Source: CAZSXS01 sp964611385
GTDB lineage: Bacteria; Bacillota; Clostridia; Lachnospirales; CAYPQA01
Reading direction: 5' to 3'
Assembly: GCA_964611385.1 (NCBI GenBank)
Contig: CAZSXS010000016.1
Span: 1-48,506, forward strand
Length of the DNA: 48,506 nt
Positions 31,723 through 41,531 of the stretch are shown piece after piece. Position 1 is the first letter of the stretch; every line of letters begins with the position of its first letter. The translations under genes were made by a program, and so were the position numbers. The notes under the pieces were generated by a model. That model saw only the letters and a program-made list of their open reading frames with translations. It was not told where the DNA came from and did not search any database.

Positions 31723-32094
31723 ATGTTTTTTTTGGAATTTTACTATATGTTTTCATACGTGACCGGCAGAAATTCTTTTCCTAAGCCTCTTAGCGCAGAT
31801 GAAGAAAAAAAATATCTGGATGAGTATTTTAACGGTGATGAACTAGCCAGTAGCCAGGCCCGAGATGTTCTCATTGAGCATAACCTCCGGCTGGTTGCGC
31901 ACATTGCAAAAAAGTATGGGAATTACAGCAAAGAAACCGATGATCTGATTTCAGTGGGAACCATAGGGCTGATCAAAGCTATCACCACGTTTAAGCCTGT
32001 TAAAGGAACAAGACTGGCGACTTATGCCGCACGGTGCATAGATAATGCTACCCATTCCTGTGTGACACGCACCTCTCTATCCTACTCCTTATGA
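31723..32094 (+). CDS. sigK: Sigma factor K, 5' part (interrupted gene)
   Basis: The ATG at 31723 with GGAGGTG before it opens pro-sigma-K. Residues 1-~22 are a short hydrophobic pro-sequence. Sigma region 2 follows: IEHNLRLVAHIAKKY, DLISVGTIGLIKAI and LATYAARCID. The match to SigK ends after Asn108 (codon 32044-32046); the next codons are element sequence and end at 32094. Sigma-K drives late mother-cell gene expression in sporulation. The missing part starts at 48062 in the same strand and frame. The break lies at the same place (…AARCI-x-N) where skin elements sit in other spore formers. This truncated frame should have no activity until the element leaves. Confidence 0.95.
   Translation: MFFLEFYYMFSYVTGRNSFPKPLSADEEKKYLDEYFNGDELASSQARDVLIEHNLRLVAHIAKKYGNYSKETDDLISVGTIGLIKAITTFKPVKGTRLATYAARCIDNATHSCVTRTSLSYSL
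32037..32047 (+). other. Left attachment site of the sigK element
   Basis: CATAG-AT-AATG here matches CATAG-CA-AATG at the right end (48055-48065), 9 of 11 bases. Crossing over within AATG would join codons ...TGC ATA GAT AAT with GAA CTT CTT ATG and give Cys-Ile-Asp-Asn-Glu-Leu-Leu-Met, in line with known SigK proteins. Confidence 0.75.
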
Positions 32095-33836
32095 AAAAAA
32101 TCGGTACCGACCATGCCTTTCAGAAATATATGAACGGTATCCCCCTCGACAATGACGCATTCCAAAACCTTTCGGAGCAGTTGGAGCTTGCTTTCGTAGG
32201 TAACCAGTTTAATCAGCCGGGGAAAGTCCATGATCGTCTGCTTTGCTTTTTCTATGTTTGTTTTAATTTCTATTTCCATTTCTGCTATTTGGCTGTCATA
32301 TATTTGCTCACCCCTATATATTTTAATAAGCCGGCCCTGCTTTTCATCTCGTTCCTTATGAAGCAATTCAATATCAGCATAAATGGCTTGTTTAACATTG
32401 TCGGGTGCTGAGCGTAGATTTGTGATTTGGCTTTGTATGTCAAGCTCGATTTCATAAATTCGCTTTTTTAGTGCATGCTGCTCTTTTTCTGCTTCTTTTG
32501 ATTTTAACAGCAAGGTGTTTTTCGTGTTGAGAAGCTCGCTGTAAAAAGTATAATCATGTTTGCACATTATACAAATCTGTTCAAGCACGAAACAATCAAG
32601 GTCATATCCTTTTACATTGGGCGAGCTTTCACAGCCGCCTTTTTTTCTATATTTCACATCACATCTATAGCCGAATCGTAACGTTCCGTCTGGATTGTAT
32701 CGCCCCGACTCCGCTCGGACAAACATCCGGCTTCCACACACAGCACACCGTACAAGTCCAGATAACAACGCCTTTGATACTTCTTTGGGTCTGGCGGAAT
32801 TTTCCTGTGATATTTCAGCCAGTAGATTCTGCGCCCGAATCCAATCCAAACCACTTATAATACCTCTGTGTTTGCCAACGGCAATGATCCAGTCTTTTAT
32901 GTTTCGTCGTATAGTTTTTTGCGTGTACTTTGGGTCTAATGCACGGGATTCCTTATCCATTTCCTTCGTCTGTTCGGTTTTGTTGTAGGCCATGATACCA
33001 TGCACAGTGTCAAAATCATTTTCATCTGCCCAAAGGGGAACATCAAGGGATGTAAAATAGCTACGCATATCCTCGTCTGCAATTGCATAGACAGGATTTT
33101 GCAAAATATTTTTAACCGCCACTAAGGTAAATTCTTTACCTTTTCTTGTCTTGAATCCTTCCTTACTTAGTAGCGTTGCCGTTCCTGTAAGAGAAGTTGT
33201 TTGGAAAAAAATTTCAAAAAGGCTTTTAACAACTCTTTGCTCTTCTTCAACAGGCTCTAAATGGTTGATGGTCGTTTTCTTTCCATTTATCATCAACTTT
33301 TCTTTTTTAGAATAGTACCCAAGGGGGCATTCGCCGCCAAGCCAGCGACCTTCTTTGGCAAGCTCATACATATTATCAGTAATACGCTCGGCGATTATAT
33401 CTCGCTCAAACTCAGCGATTGCGCTCAGTAAGGAAATCATGATTTTTCCCGTCCGCGAGCTTGTATCTAGCTCTCTATCGCTGACAGATACAAACGCAAT
33501 ACCTTTTTGATCCATTTGTTGAACAAGATTTAGTAAATCGACAGTGCGACGGGAAATACGGTCTATCTTATAGCAAACCACCGCTTTAATTTTATTATTC
33601 TCAATATCCCGCAGCATTCTTCTGTACTGGGGCCTGTCGGCATAAAAACCGCTTTTTCCTTCATCCTCATAAATTAATATATCCTCAGGCGTTACATCAA
33701 ATTGGGCGCAGGCAAGAGCAATACATTTTTCTTTCTGTATTTCAATGCTCTTGCCTGATTCCGTAATTTTCGATTTTCTGGCATAGACAGCCACTTGCCT
33801 GCTGTCTTTTATACTTTTTGCCTTTGCTCTTGCCAT
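32082..33836 (-). CDS. Large serine recombinase of the sigK element
   Basis: A 584-residue site-specific recombinase. The catalytic domain has YARKSK (Ser22 nucleophile), then YEDEGKSGF, YKIDRISRR and the SAIAEFERDIIAERI helix. The recombinase domain (~160-280), a zinc ribbon (CAVCGSRM ... CDVKYRKKGGC at ~365-400) and a coiled coil (~430-490) complete a normal large-serine layout. It is the counterpart of SpoIVCA of B. subtilis and the C. difficile skin recombinase. Its 3' end overlaps the broken sigK frame tail by 13 nt on the opposite strand. The ATG at 33836 follows GGAG. It is expected to be switched on in the mother cell, but I cannot identify a sigma-E promoter with confidence. Confidence 0.95.
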   Translation of the reverse strand: MARAKAKSIKDSRQVAVYARKSKITESGKSIEIQKEKCIALACAQFDVTPEDILIYEDEGKSGFYADRPQYRRMLRDIENNKIKAVVCYKIDRISRRTVDLLNLVQQMDQKGIAFVSVSDRELDTSSRTGKIMISLLSAIAEFERDIIAERITDNMYELAKEGRWLGGECPLGYYSKKEKLMINGKKTTINHLEPVEEEQRVVKSLFEIFFQTTSLTGTATLLSKEGFKTRKGKEFTLVAVKNILQNPVYAIADEDMRSYFTSLDVPLWADENDFDTVHGIMAYNKTEQTKEMDKESRALDPKYTQKTIRRNIKDWIIAVGKHRGIISGLDWIRAQNLLAEISQENSARPKEVSKALLSGLVRCAVCGSRMFVRAESGRYNPDGTLRFGYRCDVKYRKKGGCESSPNVKGYDLDCFVLEQICIMCKHDYTFYSELLNTKNTLLLKSKEAEKEQHALKKRIYEIELDIQSQITNLRSAPDNVKQAIYADIELLHKERDEKQGRLIKIYRGEQIYDSQIAEMEIEIKTNIEKAKQTIMDFPRLIKLVTYESKLQLLRKVLECVIVEGDTVHIFLKGMVGTDFFHKE

Positions 33837-33902
33837 TTATCCAACTCCAATCTACTTGTCCGTATAATTCAAAAAATAGAATGAGGCTATCGTAGGGTAG
33901 CC

Positions 33903-33965
33903 TTTTTCATTTGAACTTTTTCATTTGAACTATGTCATTTGCTTGAACCTTGCCATTTGTTTGAA
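33903..33965. repeat. Tandem CATTTGAAC repeats
   Basis: Two identical 14-bp units, TTTTTCATTTGAAC (33903-33916 and 33917-33930), are followed by two looser ones (TATGTCATTTGCTTGAAC, CTTGCCATTTGTTTGAA). They lie between the recombinase start and the surface operon. They might bind a regulator or be simple slippage products. Confidence 0.6.
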
Positions 33966-34006
33966 TAGGACGGTTCCTTCAAAATGGATAGCACCTTCCT
34001 GGCTCA

Positions 34007-34036
34007 TTGTAAGATTCATTTATCTTTTCGTATATT
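34007..34036 (+). promoter_or_regulatory. Weak candidate promoter of the surface operon
   Basis: TTGTAA (34007-34012) and TATATT (34031-34036) are 18 bp apart, 71 nt before the first gene. The match is modest and no operator was recognised. Confidence 0.3.
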
Positions 34037-34107
34037 TATGGCAATTTTTATTAAAACTAAAAATCAACTCTAACAAAATCTGGCTTTTTTGAATTTGGAG
34101 GCAGCCA

Positions 34108-37100
34108 ATGTATAAGAAATATAAGTTTCTAGTTTCTACTCTAAGTTCTACTTTAGTTTCTATACTACTTTTATTATGTTTAGTCCTCAACTATCACACC
34201 TTCTTTGCCTTTATTGGAGCAGGTGAGAATCTCTCAACTATACCCGCAGCCCTCCCTTTACAACTCAACCAGGAAACCAGATCAGCTTTTCAACCCTTTC
34301 CAGAGGTTTACATGGATGTTTACTTAAATCCGGGAAGCGGTGACGACAGCTTGCCCATCAACTCTTTGGCGAATCCAGCAAGAACCATCGAAAGAGCCAT
34401 GGACTTTGTAGCGGATAACGGCACCATCCATATCATGGAGCAGCCCATTGACATTCTTTCAGACAAACGGATAGACCTTGGGGCATCCAGGAATATTCGT
34501 CTTAAAAGATATGAAATTTATAATGGTACTATGTTTCGAATATCCGGGGGAGCAACCCTCACTCTCCAAAACCTTATTTTAAGCGGGGAAACAAACACCT
34601 CTGCGTATCAAGTTATCAATGTAGTAGAAGGGAAGCTGGTTCTGAGCGAGGGGGTCAGCCTAATCAACAATGGCATGATTGCCATGTCCAATGTAAGCGC
34701 AAGCCCCATTGAATTAGCAGCACAGCCCGCTCCGGGTAGTGTTTTTACTTTGATTACCGACCCTTCGGGGGTTACGGAAACTCTTGGGCGGGTGTTGGTA
34801 TCAGCAGGGATTGTTCCCAATGCCATAGAGTACTTTGCACTAGGTGAGCCCATTGCTACAGAGTTTGAGCTTCGAGAAAACGATAACGGCGACATCGCAC
34901 TCTATAAAAAAAGGCTTACTCAGTATAACGGAGTTGTGTTTCTTTCAGGAAGCGGGGACGACAACAACGACGGCTCTGGGCCGGACAGACCCGTAAGGAC
35001 TTACCAAAAGGCCTACGAGCTTTTTAGCCTGTTAAATGCAGGGGGAACGCCCATAAGCCATATTAGCATATGCGGTGAAGTTCCTGTCAACAACGAAGCC
35101 TGGAATGATGTAGTGGACATCATGCGATATGAGGGCTATTACGGAAATCTAATACTGGTTTCGGACGGGGAGTTCGTACTAAACGGCCCAAGAATCGGAA
35201 ATAACGGCTTCGGCGCCTCTGTGGTGAGGGCTGGCGGAAGCCAGACTATTACCCTTCAAGGCGGAAGGATAGAGGCTGATAACGGAACCGGCATACTCAT
35301 CAGCGGGAATGGAACCTTAAATCTCAATAATGGAGCTATTCACTCAAACCGGCTTGCGGTTCATGTAACTGGCGCAAAGGCAGACCAACGAATAAGGATA
35401 GACGGAGAAAAGGCTATAATCGACGGCCCTCTTTTCCTTGACTATAACGGACAAAGCTATGCGGGCGGTTTTATCAAAATAACCTCTCCAAGGGTAACTC
35501 AAAACTACAGACTGATTTTAGGATTTTCTATTTTCCAGGACGCCCCTCAGTACGCTTCTGGCAGCAACATTGTTTCTATAGAAAACAATGCAGACATAAG
35601 CCCCTATCAAGATAGGTTTACCTTAGAAACCACCTCCAGCTATGGATTTTCTGTTTATAGAAACAATATGGTTGTTTATGATACAAAGGGGGTTTATGTA
35701 AATGGGCTTTTGGGAAGTGATGATAACAACGGCCTTTCCCCCTCGCAGGCGGTACGCAGTATTTTTCAAGCCGGAGAGGCTGTACTCGATAACCCTAATA
35801 AAGACACCATCTATATTTGTGACGAATCCATAGTTATTTCCGAAAGTTTTTCCGTTAATTTGCCGAACGTTACCATTAAAAGATTTAATTATCTGAATCC
35901 AATATTTACTATCCCCTCTGGCTCTCAACTGGCCTTAAACTTCATCACCCTTGACGGCGAAAGCAAGGGAGCTGCGCCTTTAGTTACCATAGAGGGAGGG
36001 GAGCTTACTATGGATGAAACCCTGATTCATGCAAGCCCCACCCATGGAGTTGTACTGTCCTCAGGAACTCTCACAATGAACAGCGGAGCCATAACAAACA
36101 ATAACCTTTCTCCCCAGAACAGCCAGCAGGACGGAGGAATCTTAGTTACAGGTGGAACCTTCCAAATGAACGGAGGAAGCATAACCAACAACACCAAGCT
36201 GCAGTCGGGCTTTGGGCAGCAGGTTTCCCTTCTTGGAGGGTTTATGGACATGAGGGGCGGCTCTGTTTACAACTCGGACGAGGGCGCTAATGTTATCTAT
36301 GTGGCACTTCCGGCAACGCTTAGGCTCTACAATGCCTCGGACATAAGGGGGATGGTCTTTTGTACAAATGCAGTAAGCGGGGTGAACGCTCCCCTCAGCT
36401 TAGGGGAACCGCTTTTGCCAGGCAAGACCTTTACGCTAAACCTACCCGATATCATGGTGAGAAAGAGGGTTGTAGAGGGCAGCCTCATTGAACCAAGTCT
36501 TGTCAATTTTAATTTGAACCCCTCCATTTCCAGCTTTCAGCTTGTTAAAAATGGGAAGCACATTTATGCAGGGGCCAGTATGGTTTACTTGGCGGGGACA
36601 GCCAGTACCAACGCCATCCAGGGCAATGACAGCTTTGATGGCTCTACGCCCCAAAAAGCGGTTGCGACCTTTCAGCGAGCAAGGGAAATACTTTCCCAAA
36701 GGTATGGGGCATGGATTATCATTGTAGACACTGTAGAAATTGCAGGCTCAGAGGAATGGGATTTAAGCAGCATTCCCTGGGAAACCATGATTCAAAGAGC
36801 CAGCGGCTTTGATAAACGACCACTGATAAGGATTCGTACAGGAAACAGCCTCAGCCTTAGAAACATCACCCTTGACGGCAACAAGGAAACCACGACCTCC
36901 CAAGAACCTATCCTTGTTGTAGAGGGCGGAAGCCTCACCCTCCAGGAGGGAGCTTTGATTACAAATGCCAAATCAGTGAATAACGGCGGAGCCATTGGGG
37001 TTTTAACCGGAAACCTTGTGATGAATGGCGGCAGACTGACAGGCAATTTAGCAAACTATGGTGGAGCCGTTTTTGTAAACAACGGAGGAAGCTTTACTAT

Positions 37101-39714
37101 GAACCTAGGTGAAATTGATAATAATGCAGCAACGGTACTAGGCGGCGGTGTATTCCTAGACCGGCAGCGTGGCTCCACCAGTACCATCTTTACAATGGTA
37201 GACGGTCTCATCCATGATAACACCGCAAGACATGGGGGTGGAGTGAGCCTGGAAAACACCAGCACCTTTCAGTTTAAGGGCGGCGGAATTTACAATAACA
37301 GGGTTACAGGTGTTGGGGGCGGGGTCAACGCTTCTGGCTCCGGCTGCCGATTTATTATGAGTGGTGGAGAAATCCATTCCAATACTTCTGAGCAAAATGG
37401 CGGCGGCGTTTTTAGCAATACAGGAAACTGCCTCTTTACCGGCACCGGGGGCGTAATCCGGGATAACCTTGCCAGGTGGAACGGTGGGGGAATCTACTCC
37501 AACCATGCTCCTATGGTGATTAGTGGGATAACGATACGCAATAATACTGCTTCCCTTGATGGCGGCGGCATCTACCTAAACATGCTTTATATGGCTACCA
37601 ACAACACCTTTACCATGAACAGCGGGCTTATAGAGAAGAATCTAGCCAAGCACGGCGGGGGCATTTTTGCCTATACCAGTTCTGTTCGGCTTTTAAAGAT
37701 AAACGGCGGAACCATTAGCCAAAACGAGGCAAGTGTAAACGGTGGCGGCTTATACATGGCCGGGCACGCAACCCTGGTGGGAACCGGCGGACTGGTGGAA
37801 GATAACACAGCGGCAGATTCCGGCGGTGGCATTTTCTTTAATTATGCAAACCACGAGCTACGGGGAATGACCATCAACGCAAATAAGGCTTTAACAGCCG
37901 GCGGTGTGTTCATTCTGGGAGGAAGCACAAAAATTACGGGCGAAACCAAGATTATCAATAACATCGCCACCGAAAAAGACGGCGGTGGGATTTATGTTTC
38001 AATGGCAAACCTGGAGGTAAGCTCCGGCGAAATTGCAGGGAACACCGCCTTCAACAACGGTGGAGGTCTATTCGTAGCATTAGATTCTTCCTTGCAGGTG
38101 AGTGGAGGAAGAATCAGCCTCAACGAAGCCTCCAACGGCGGCGGGCTTTTCATCCAGGATGGGGCTGTAACCCTTTCAGACGGCCTTGTCAGTGAAAATA
38201 GGGCTGCGAATGGCGGCGGGGTATACCTGAATGGAAGCTGCATTCTCAATGCTGAGGGTGGAAGCATATTCTCCAACGAAACCGCAAACGAAACTGTAAG
38301 CCCCTCCTTATCCGGTGAGGTTCACTACGGTGAAGGGAGCCTTAACGTAAGACGAGGAAACTGCTTTATCGGTGGAACGATTTACATGAAATCGGGAAAG
38401 CAAATTACCATCACAGGTGCCTTGCTAAATACCTCCAATGTATACAGACTCTATTCTGAGGACACAACCCCGGGTGCCAAGCTTGTGGTTCCCAGCACTA
38501 TTCTCATTGGAGACGCTTCCCAGTACATTAGAAGATTTGTACTGGGAAATAAACAAACTCTTCCCGATGGAACCGTCCTTTCCAACAATCTGGAACTAGG
38601 CAAAAGCAACGTGAACCTTGTTGTTGTTTCCTGCTATTACCTAAATGGGCAGCAGCTCAACGAGGGTTACGGTTTATCTCCAGCGGACAGCTTTAAAACC
38701 TTAGCCAGCTTACTCCCCATAATAGACAGCCAATCCTATGTAAACATTTATGTGTGCGGTCAAGTGGATGTGAGCGACAGTCAGGAGCTCTACGCCAAGG
38801 GCAATGACGTAAGCTTCCTTCGCTATGACGGGCATGAGGTTCACGGAGCCACTTATTCGGAGTATTTAGGGGATATGTTTTATATAACCCCCTTTGGCAA
38901 CCTTACCTTGCGAGGGTTAACCTTATCGGGTAACAGTGGGAATGTTACCAATGTATCCGGCTCCATTTTGCATAATAAAGGAACTCTTAACCTTTTGGAA
39001 AACACAAGCCTAATGAACGCTCGTTCATCAAATCCCGGAGCCGGGATTTATCAAGATGGAACCTTGAACCTTTCCGATGCTTTGGCTATCCACACGGAGG
39101 TTTACTTGGCAGTTGGAGAAGGCACAGCGGACACAGGGGGGCGGGTTATCAACGTTCCCTCAACGTCGATTCCCATTACCCCCACCATCCCCATCAGCAT
39201 TGAAAACCCCTACCCGGGGAGAATCTTAGTCACCTACCCAGACATTGTAGGGGAACCCGAATTAATAAAATACAGACTTATGGGAACCGCAACCCTCCAA
39301 TACCGCATGATTACAAGCGGAAGCTACCTTGTTCTCGAGCCCTATGTATCCTCCTTCATTATCACCAAGAAGTTGGACAGCCCCGCCACGGAAGACGAGC
39401 GCTTTGTTTTTAAGGTGGTATACAATGCCCCAAACCCAAGAACCTTTTATGTAGTCATCCTCCTGGAAGCCGGACAAAGCGTTGTAAGTAAAAGTATCTT
39501 TGCTAAAATCCTCGGCCTATATACAGTAACAGACCTTCAATCCAACTGGCGTTATACCCCTATGGTTAAAGAACAATCCTACGAGGTAAAGGCAGCAGAC
39601 CCTGCCCCCTACGAATTTATTTTTGAAAGCTTCAAGGAGTGGCCGAGCTTTGAGAAGGATACAGGGGCCCCCAGCGACAAGGGTAACGCAACCAATGTGA
39701 TGAGTCATGATTAA
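34108..39714 (+). CDS. Giant secreted beta-helix surface protein
   Basis: A 1868-residue exported protein. A hydrophobic signal segment lies at ~8-37. The body has five modules, each opening with a Y-L-x-G-x-G-x-D-x-N-x-G type strand plus a conserved P-x-x-A-x-x-T-x-x-x-A helix (near residues 70, 275, 527, 824 and 1508), the usual layout of right-handed parallel beta-helix surface proteins. From ~960 to ~1370 are some fifteen Pmp-like coils of G-G-G-I/V-x and N-N-T/x-A type. A C-terminal ~120-residue domain (from SSFIITKKL) looks like the Ig-like pilin/Cna-B-type domains. No LPxTG or SLH anchor is present. GGAGG lies before the ATG at 34108. It is the first gene of the six-gene operon and overlaps the signal peptidase gene by 8 nt. 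Function is likely adhesion or matrix. Confidence 0.85.
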   Translation: MYKKYKFLVSTLSSTLVSILLLLCLVLNYHTFFAFIGAGENLSTIPAALPLQLNQETRSAFQPFPEVYMDVYLNPGSGDDSLPINSLANPARTIERAMDFVADNGTIHIMEQPIDILSDKRIDLGASRNIRLKRYEIYNGTMFRISGGATLTLQNLILSGETNTSAYQVINVVEGKLVLSEGVSLINNGMIAMSNVSASPIELAAQPAPGSVFTLITDPSGVTETLGRVLVSAGIVPNAIEYFALGEPIATEFELRENDNGDIALYKKRLTQYNGVVFLSGSGDDNNDGSGPDRPVRTYQKAYELFSLLNAGGTPISHISICGEVPVNNEAWNDVVDIMRYEGYYGNLILVSDGEFVLNGPRIGNNGFGASVVRAGGSQTITLQGGRIEADNGTGILISGNGTLNLNNGAIHSNRLAVHVTGAKADQRIRIDGEKAIIDGPLFLDYNGQSYAGGFIKITSPRVTQNYRLILGFSIFQDAPQYASGSNIVSIENNADISPYQDRFTLETTSSYGFSVYRNNMVVYDTKGVYVNGLLGSDDNNGLSPSQAVRSIFQAGEAVLDNPNKDTIYICDESIVISESFSVNLPNVTIKRFNYLNPIFTIPSGSQLALNFITLDGESKGAAPLVTIEGGELTMDETLIHASPTHGVVLSSGTLTMNSGAITNNNLSPQNSQQDGGILVTGGTFQMNGGSITNNTKLQSGFGQQVSLLGGFMDMRGGSVYNSDEGANVIYVALPATLRLYNASDIRGMVFCTNAVSGVNAPLSLGEPLLPGKTFTLNLPDIMVRKRVVEGSLIEPSLVNFNLNPSISSFQLVKNGKHIYAGASMVYLAGTASTNAIQGNDSFDGSTPQKAVATFQRAREILSQRYGAWIIIVDTVEIAGSEEWDLSSIPWETMIQRASGFDKRPLIRIRTGNSLSLRNITLDGNKETTTSQEPILVVEGGSLTLQEGALITNAKSVNNGGAIGVLTGNLVMNGGRLTGNLANYGGAVFVNNGGSFTMNLGEIDNNAATVLGGGVFLDRQRGSTSTIFTMVDGLIHDNTARHGGGVSLENTSTFQFKGGGIYNNRVTGVGGGVNASGSGCRFIMSGGEIHSNTSEQNGGGVFSNTGNCLFTGTGGVIRDNLARWNGGGIYSNHAPMVISGITIRNNTASLDGGGIYLNMLYMATNNTFTMNSGLIEKNLAKHGGGIFAYTSSVRLLKINGGTISQNEASVNGGGLYMAGHATLVGTGGLVEDNTAADSGGGIFFNYANHELRGMTINANKALTAGGVFILGGSTKITGETKIINNIATEKDGGGIYVSMANLEVSSGEIAGNTAFNNGGGLFVALDSSLQVSGGRISLNEASNGGGLFIQDGAVTLSDGLVSENRAANGGGVYLNGSCILNAEGGSIFSNETANETVSPSLSGEVHYGEGSLNVRRGNCFIGGTIYMKSGKQITITGALLNTSNVYRLYSEDTTPGAKLVVPSTILIGDASQYIRRFVLGNKQTLPDGTVLSNNLELGKSNVNLVVVSCYYLNGQQLNEGYGLSPADSFKTLASLLPIIDSQSYVNIYVCGQVDVSDSQELYAKGNDVSFLRYDGHEVHGATYSEYLGDMFYITPFGNLTLRGLTLSGNSGNVTNVSGSILHNKGTLNLLENTSLMNARSSNPGAGIYQDGTLNLSDALAIHTEVYLAVGEGTADTGGRVINVPSTSIPITPTIPISIENPYPGRILVTYPDIVGEPELIKYRLMGTATLQYRMITSGSYLVLEPYVSSFIITKKLDSPATEDERFVFKVVYNAPNPRTFYVVILLEAGQSVVSKSIFAKILGLYTVTDLQSNWRYTPMVKEQSYEVKAADPAPYEFIFESFKEWPSFEKDTGAPSDKGNATNVMSHD

Positions 39715-40210
39715 GAAGGAGATTAGACGAGCAAAGAAGAGGAGCTATGGCCTTATCCTAATTGCGAGTTTACTGTTTGCTTGCTTTGTGCTTCCCCGCT
39801 TTTTAAACATTCACCTTTACTCAGTGCAGACAGGAAGCATGGAGCCTGCCTATAAGGTGGGAGACTTGCTCTATGCTGTCCCCACTGCTTTTGAAAAAAT
39901 TAAAGCCAAGGATGTAATCACCTTTAAGGCTCAGGGTGGGGTAATGGTAACCCATAGAGTCATGGAGATAAATTATCAGGACGGGCTTCTCTTTACCAAA
40001 GGGGACGCAAACAATATAGAGGATGGCTACCCTGTGGAATACAGAAATGTAATCGGGGTAGTTCGCTTCTCCATTCCCAAGGTTGGCAGCTTCCTTACCC
40101 TCCTTTCTTCTTTTAAGGTGAAGCTGACCATAATCACCTTTGCTTTGGGTTTTCTGGTTTTCCACTCTATACATGAAAGGAGCAGGTTAAATGAAGGAGC
40201 TAAAATTTAA
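39707..40210 (+). CDS. SipW-type signal peptidase I
   Basis: A 167-residue membrane protease with two membrane segments (~12-32 and ~130-152). The nucleophile is Ser44 in QTGSMEP. The catalytic base is His83 in VTHRV instead of the bacterial Lys, so it is of the ER/archaeal SipW type; TKGDAN (Asp100) completes the site. SipW cleaves TasA/camelysin-type precursors in Bacillus. It is inside an operon of such proteins, starting 8 nt before the end of the beta-helix gene, which makes it their likely dedicated processing enzyme. Confidence 0.94.
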   Translation: MIKKEIRRAKKRSYGLILIASLLFACFVLPRFLNIHLYSVQTGSMEPAYKVGDLLYAVPTAFEKIKAKDVITFKAQGGVMVTHRVMEINYQDGLLFTKGDANNIEDGYPVEYRNVIGVVRFSIPKVGSFLTLLSSFKVKLTIITFALGFLVFHSIHERSRLNEGAKI

Positions 40211-40832
40211 GATTGTCACTACTTGCTTGGTACTGGCCCTTATGAGCCTCACTGTTAAAAAAACATATTCGTATTTTACCTATTTGACAGCAACGGTGAA
40301 TAACCTGTTTACCTTTGAACCATTTGACCCCCACATTTATGTTGAAGTAAACGAGGAAGGCATAGACGCCAAAAACGTAGCCTGGGGAACGTCCTCAAAG
40401 CCAGTGACCATCAGAAATCTTTATAACGTGGGAGCGGTTCCCGCCTTTGTGAGGGTTATGATTGTCCCAACCTTTAAAATAGAAGGCTATGATACAGAAA
40501 ACGGGCTAGGGGAGCTTACAAAGCCCGTAGACAATAAACTTATTTTCGAAACCATAACCTTACACTTTGCTTCCGGCTGGGAAAACGCTTGGTTCTTTAA
40601 TCCAACGGACGGATACTTTTATTACAAAGCCAAACTAAAACCCGGACAAGAAACACCACCCCTCCTTTCTGGCGTGACAAAGAACGCTGCAAATCTTAGG
40701 GATATGGAGCTTACCATAGAAGTTTTGGCTGCCGGCGTGGAAGCCACAAGGGCACACTTGCAATACACTGCTTGGCCGGTTGTTTTAGGAAGTGACGGCA
40801 TTTTAAGAATGGATGCGGGGGTTTTGAAATGA
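40191..40832 (+). CDS. SipW-dependent secreted protein 1 (TasA/camelysin-like)
   Basis: A 213-residue precursor. An N-terminal membrane segment is followed by SYFTYLTATVNNLFTF, the arrangement of the SipW-dependent signal (Y-F-T/S then a x-N-x-F-T-x motif). The rest is an Ig-like beta sandwich with acidic stretches (YVEVNEEG). It starts 20 nt inside the signal peptidase gene, with AAAGGAG before the ATG. It is likely a subunit or accessory part of an extracellular fibre. Confidence 0.75.
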   Translation: MKELKFKIVTTCLVLALMSLTVKKTYSYFTYLTATVNNLFTFEPFDPHIYVEVNEEGIDAKNVAWGTSSKPVTIRNLYNVGAVPAFVRVMIVPTFKIEGYDTENGLGELTKPVDNKLIFETITLHFASGWENAWFFNPTDGYFYYKAKLKPGQETPPLLSGVTKNAANLRDMELTIEVLAAGVEATRAHLQYTAWPVVLGSDGILRMDAGVLK

Positions 40833-41530
40833 AAAATAAACTTAAAATCTTACTCCTGCTTACTGGCCTACTAGGGGTTTTGTTTGTTCCTGAAACCCTT
40901 GCGTATTTTACCTACCAATCAAATACTCCCCTTCAAGGGGTATATACCCTTGCTCCAGGGATAAGCGTTGAAATCGATGAGGGTGGCTGGGACGAGAATA
41001 ACGCAACAAACATTTTGCCGGGAACCGTGGTGGTGAAGGAGCCTGCACTAAAAAATACCTCAGGGGGCAACATGGCTGTTTATGGCGCCATCCGTATCAC
41101 CTATGTGAAAGGAACAGGGCAGGCAGTTTCTCTTCCTGAGTATGAGCGCTATATTAAGGCCAATGATAACTTTATCCTGGTGGGAATGGACCCTGCCATT
41201 TGGGAGCCGGACGGTAATAATGGGACCAGTGTGACCAAGGTTTTTTATTACCGCAAGGGCGGAGGCAAAATTCCGTCAAACACCCGGACAGAGCCTTTAT
41301 TCACTGGAGTAGCCTTACATGCAGGGATTTCTGCCGAGGATGTTAAGACTTATGACGACTGGCATGGAATTAACATTCAGGTAGAGGGAGCGGCTGTGCA
41401 AAGTGGCTTGGAATTTTCCCAAGGAAGCGGAGACGGAGAATTTACCTCCGAATATGAATATGCAAAGTTGCTGCTGAATCAATATTTGCTGCCGGATTTA
41501 AACAAAGCACAGAAGCCGGGGAGGCCGTAA
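40829..41530 (+). CDS. SipW-dependent secreted protein 2 (TasA/camelysin-like)
   Basis: A 233-residue precursor with the same plan: membrane segment ~6-24 ending ETLAYFTYQSN, then VEIDEGGWDENNATNILPG and an Ig-like fold. It resembles protein 1 in its central part (V-E-V/I-D/N-E-G ... F-x-x-x-x-P). It is coupled to the previous gene by a 4-nt overlap (ATGA). Confidence 0.75.
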   Translation: MKNKLKILLLLTGLLGVLFVPETLAYFTYQSNTPLQGVYTLAPGISVEIDEGGWDENNATNILPGTVVVKEPALKNTSGGNMAVYGAIRITYVKGTGQAVSLPEYERYIKANDNFILVGMDPAIWEPDGNNGTSVTKVFYYRKGGGKIPSNTRTEPLFTGVALHAGISAEDVKTYDDWHGINIQVEGAAVQSGLEFSQGSGDGEFTSEYEYAKLLLNQYLLPDLNKAQKPGRP

Positions 41531-41531
41531 A

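Noticed and set aside
32091..32411. 106-codon plus-strand frame antisense to the recombinase
   Set aside because: The recombinase has intact domains on the other strand; this frame has no ribosome site.
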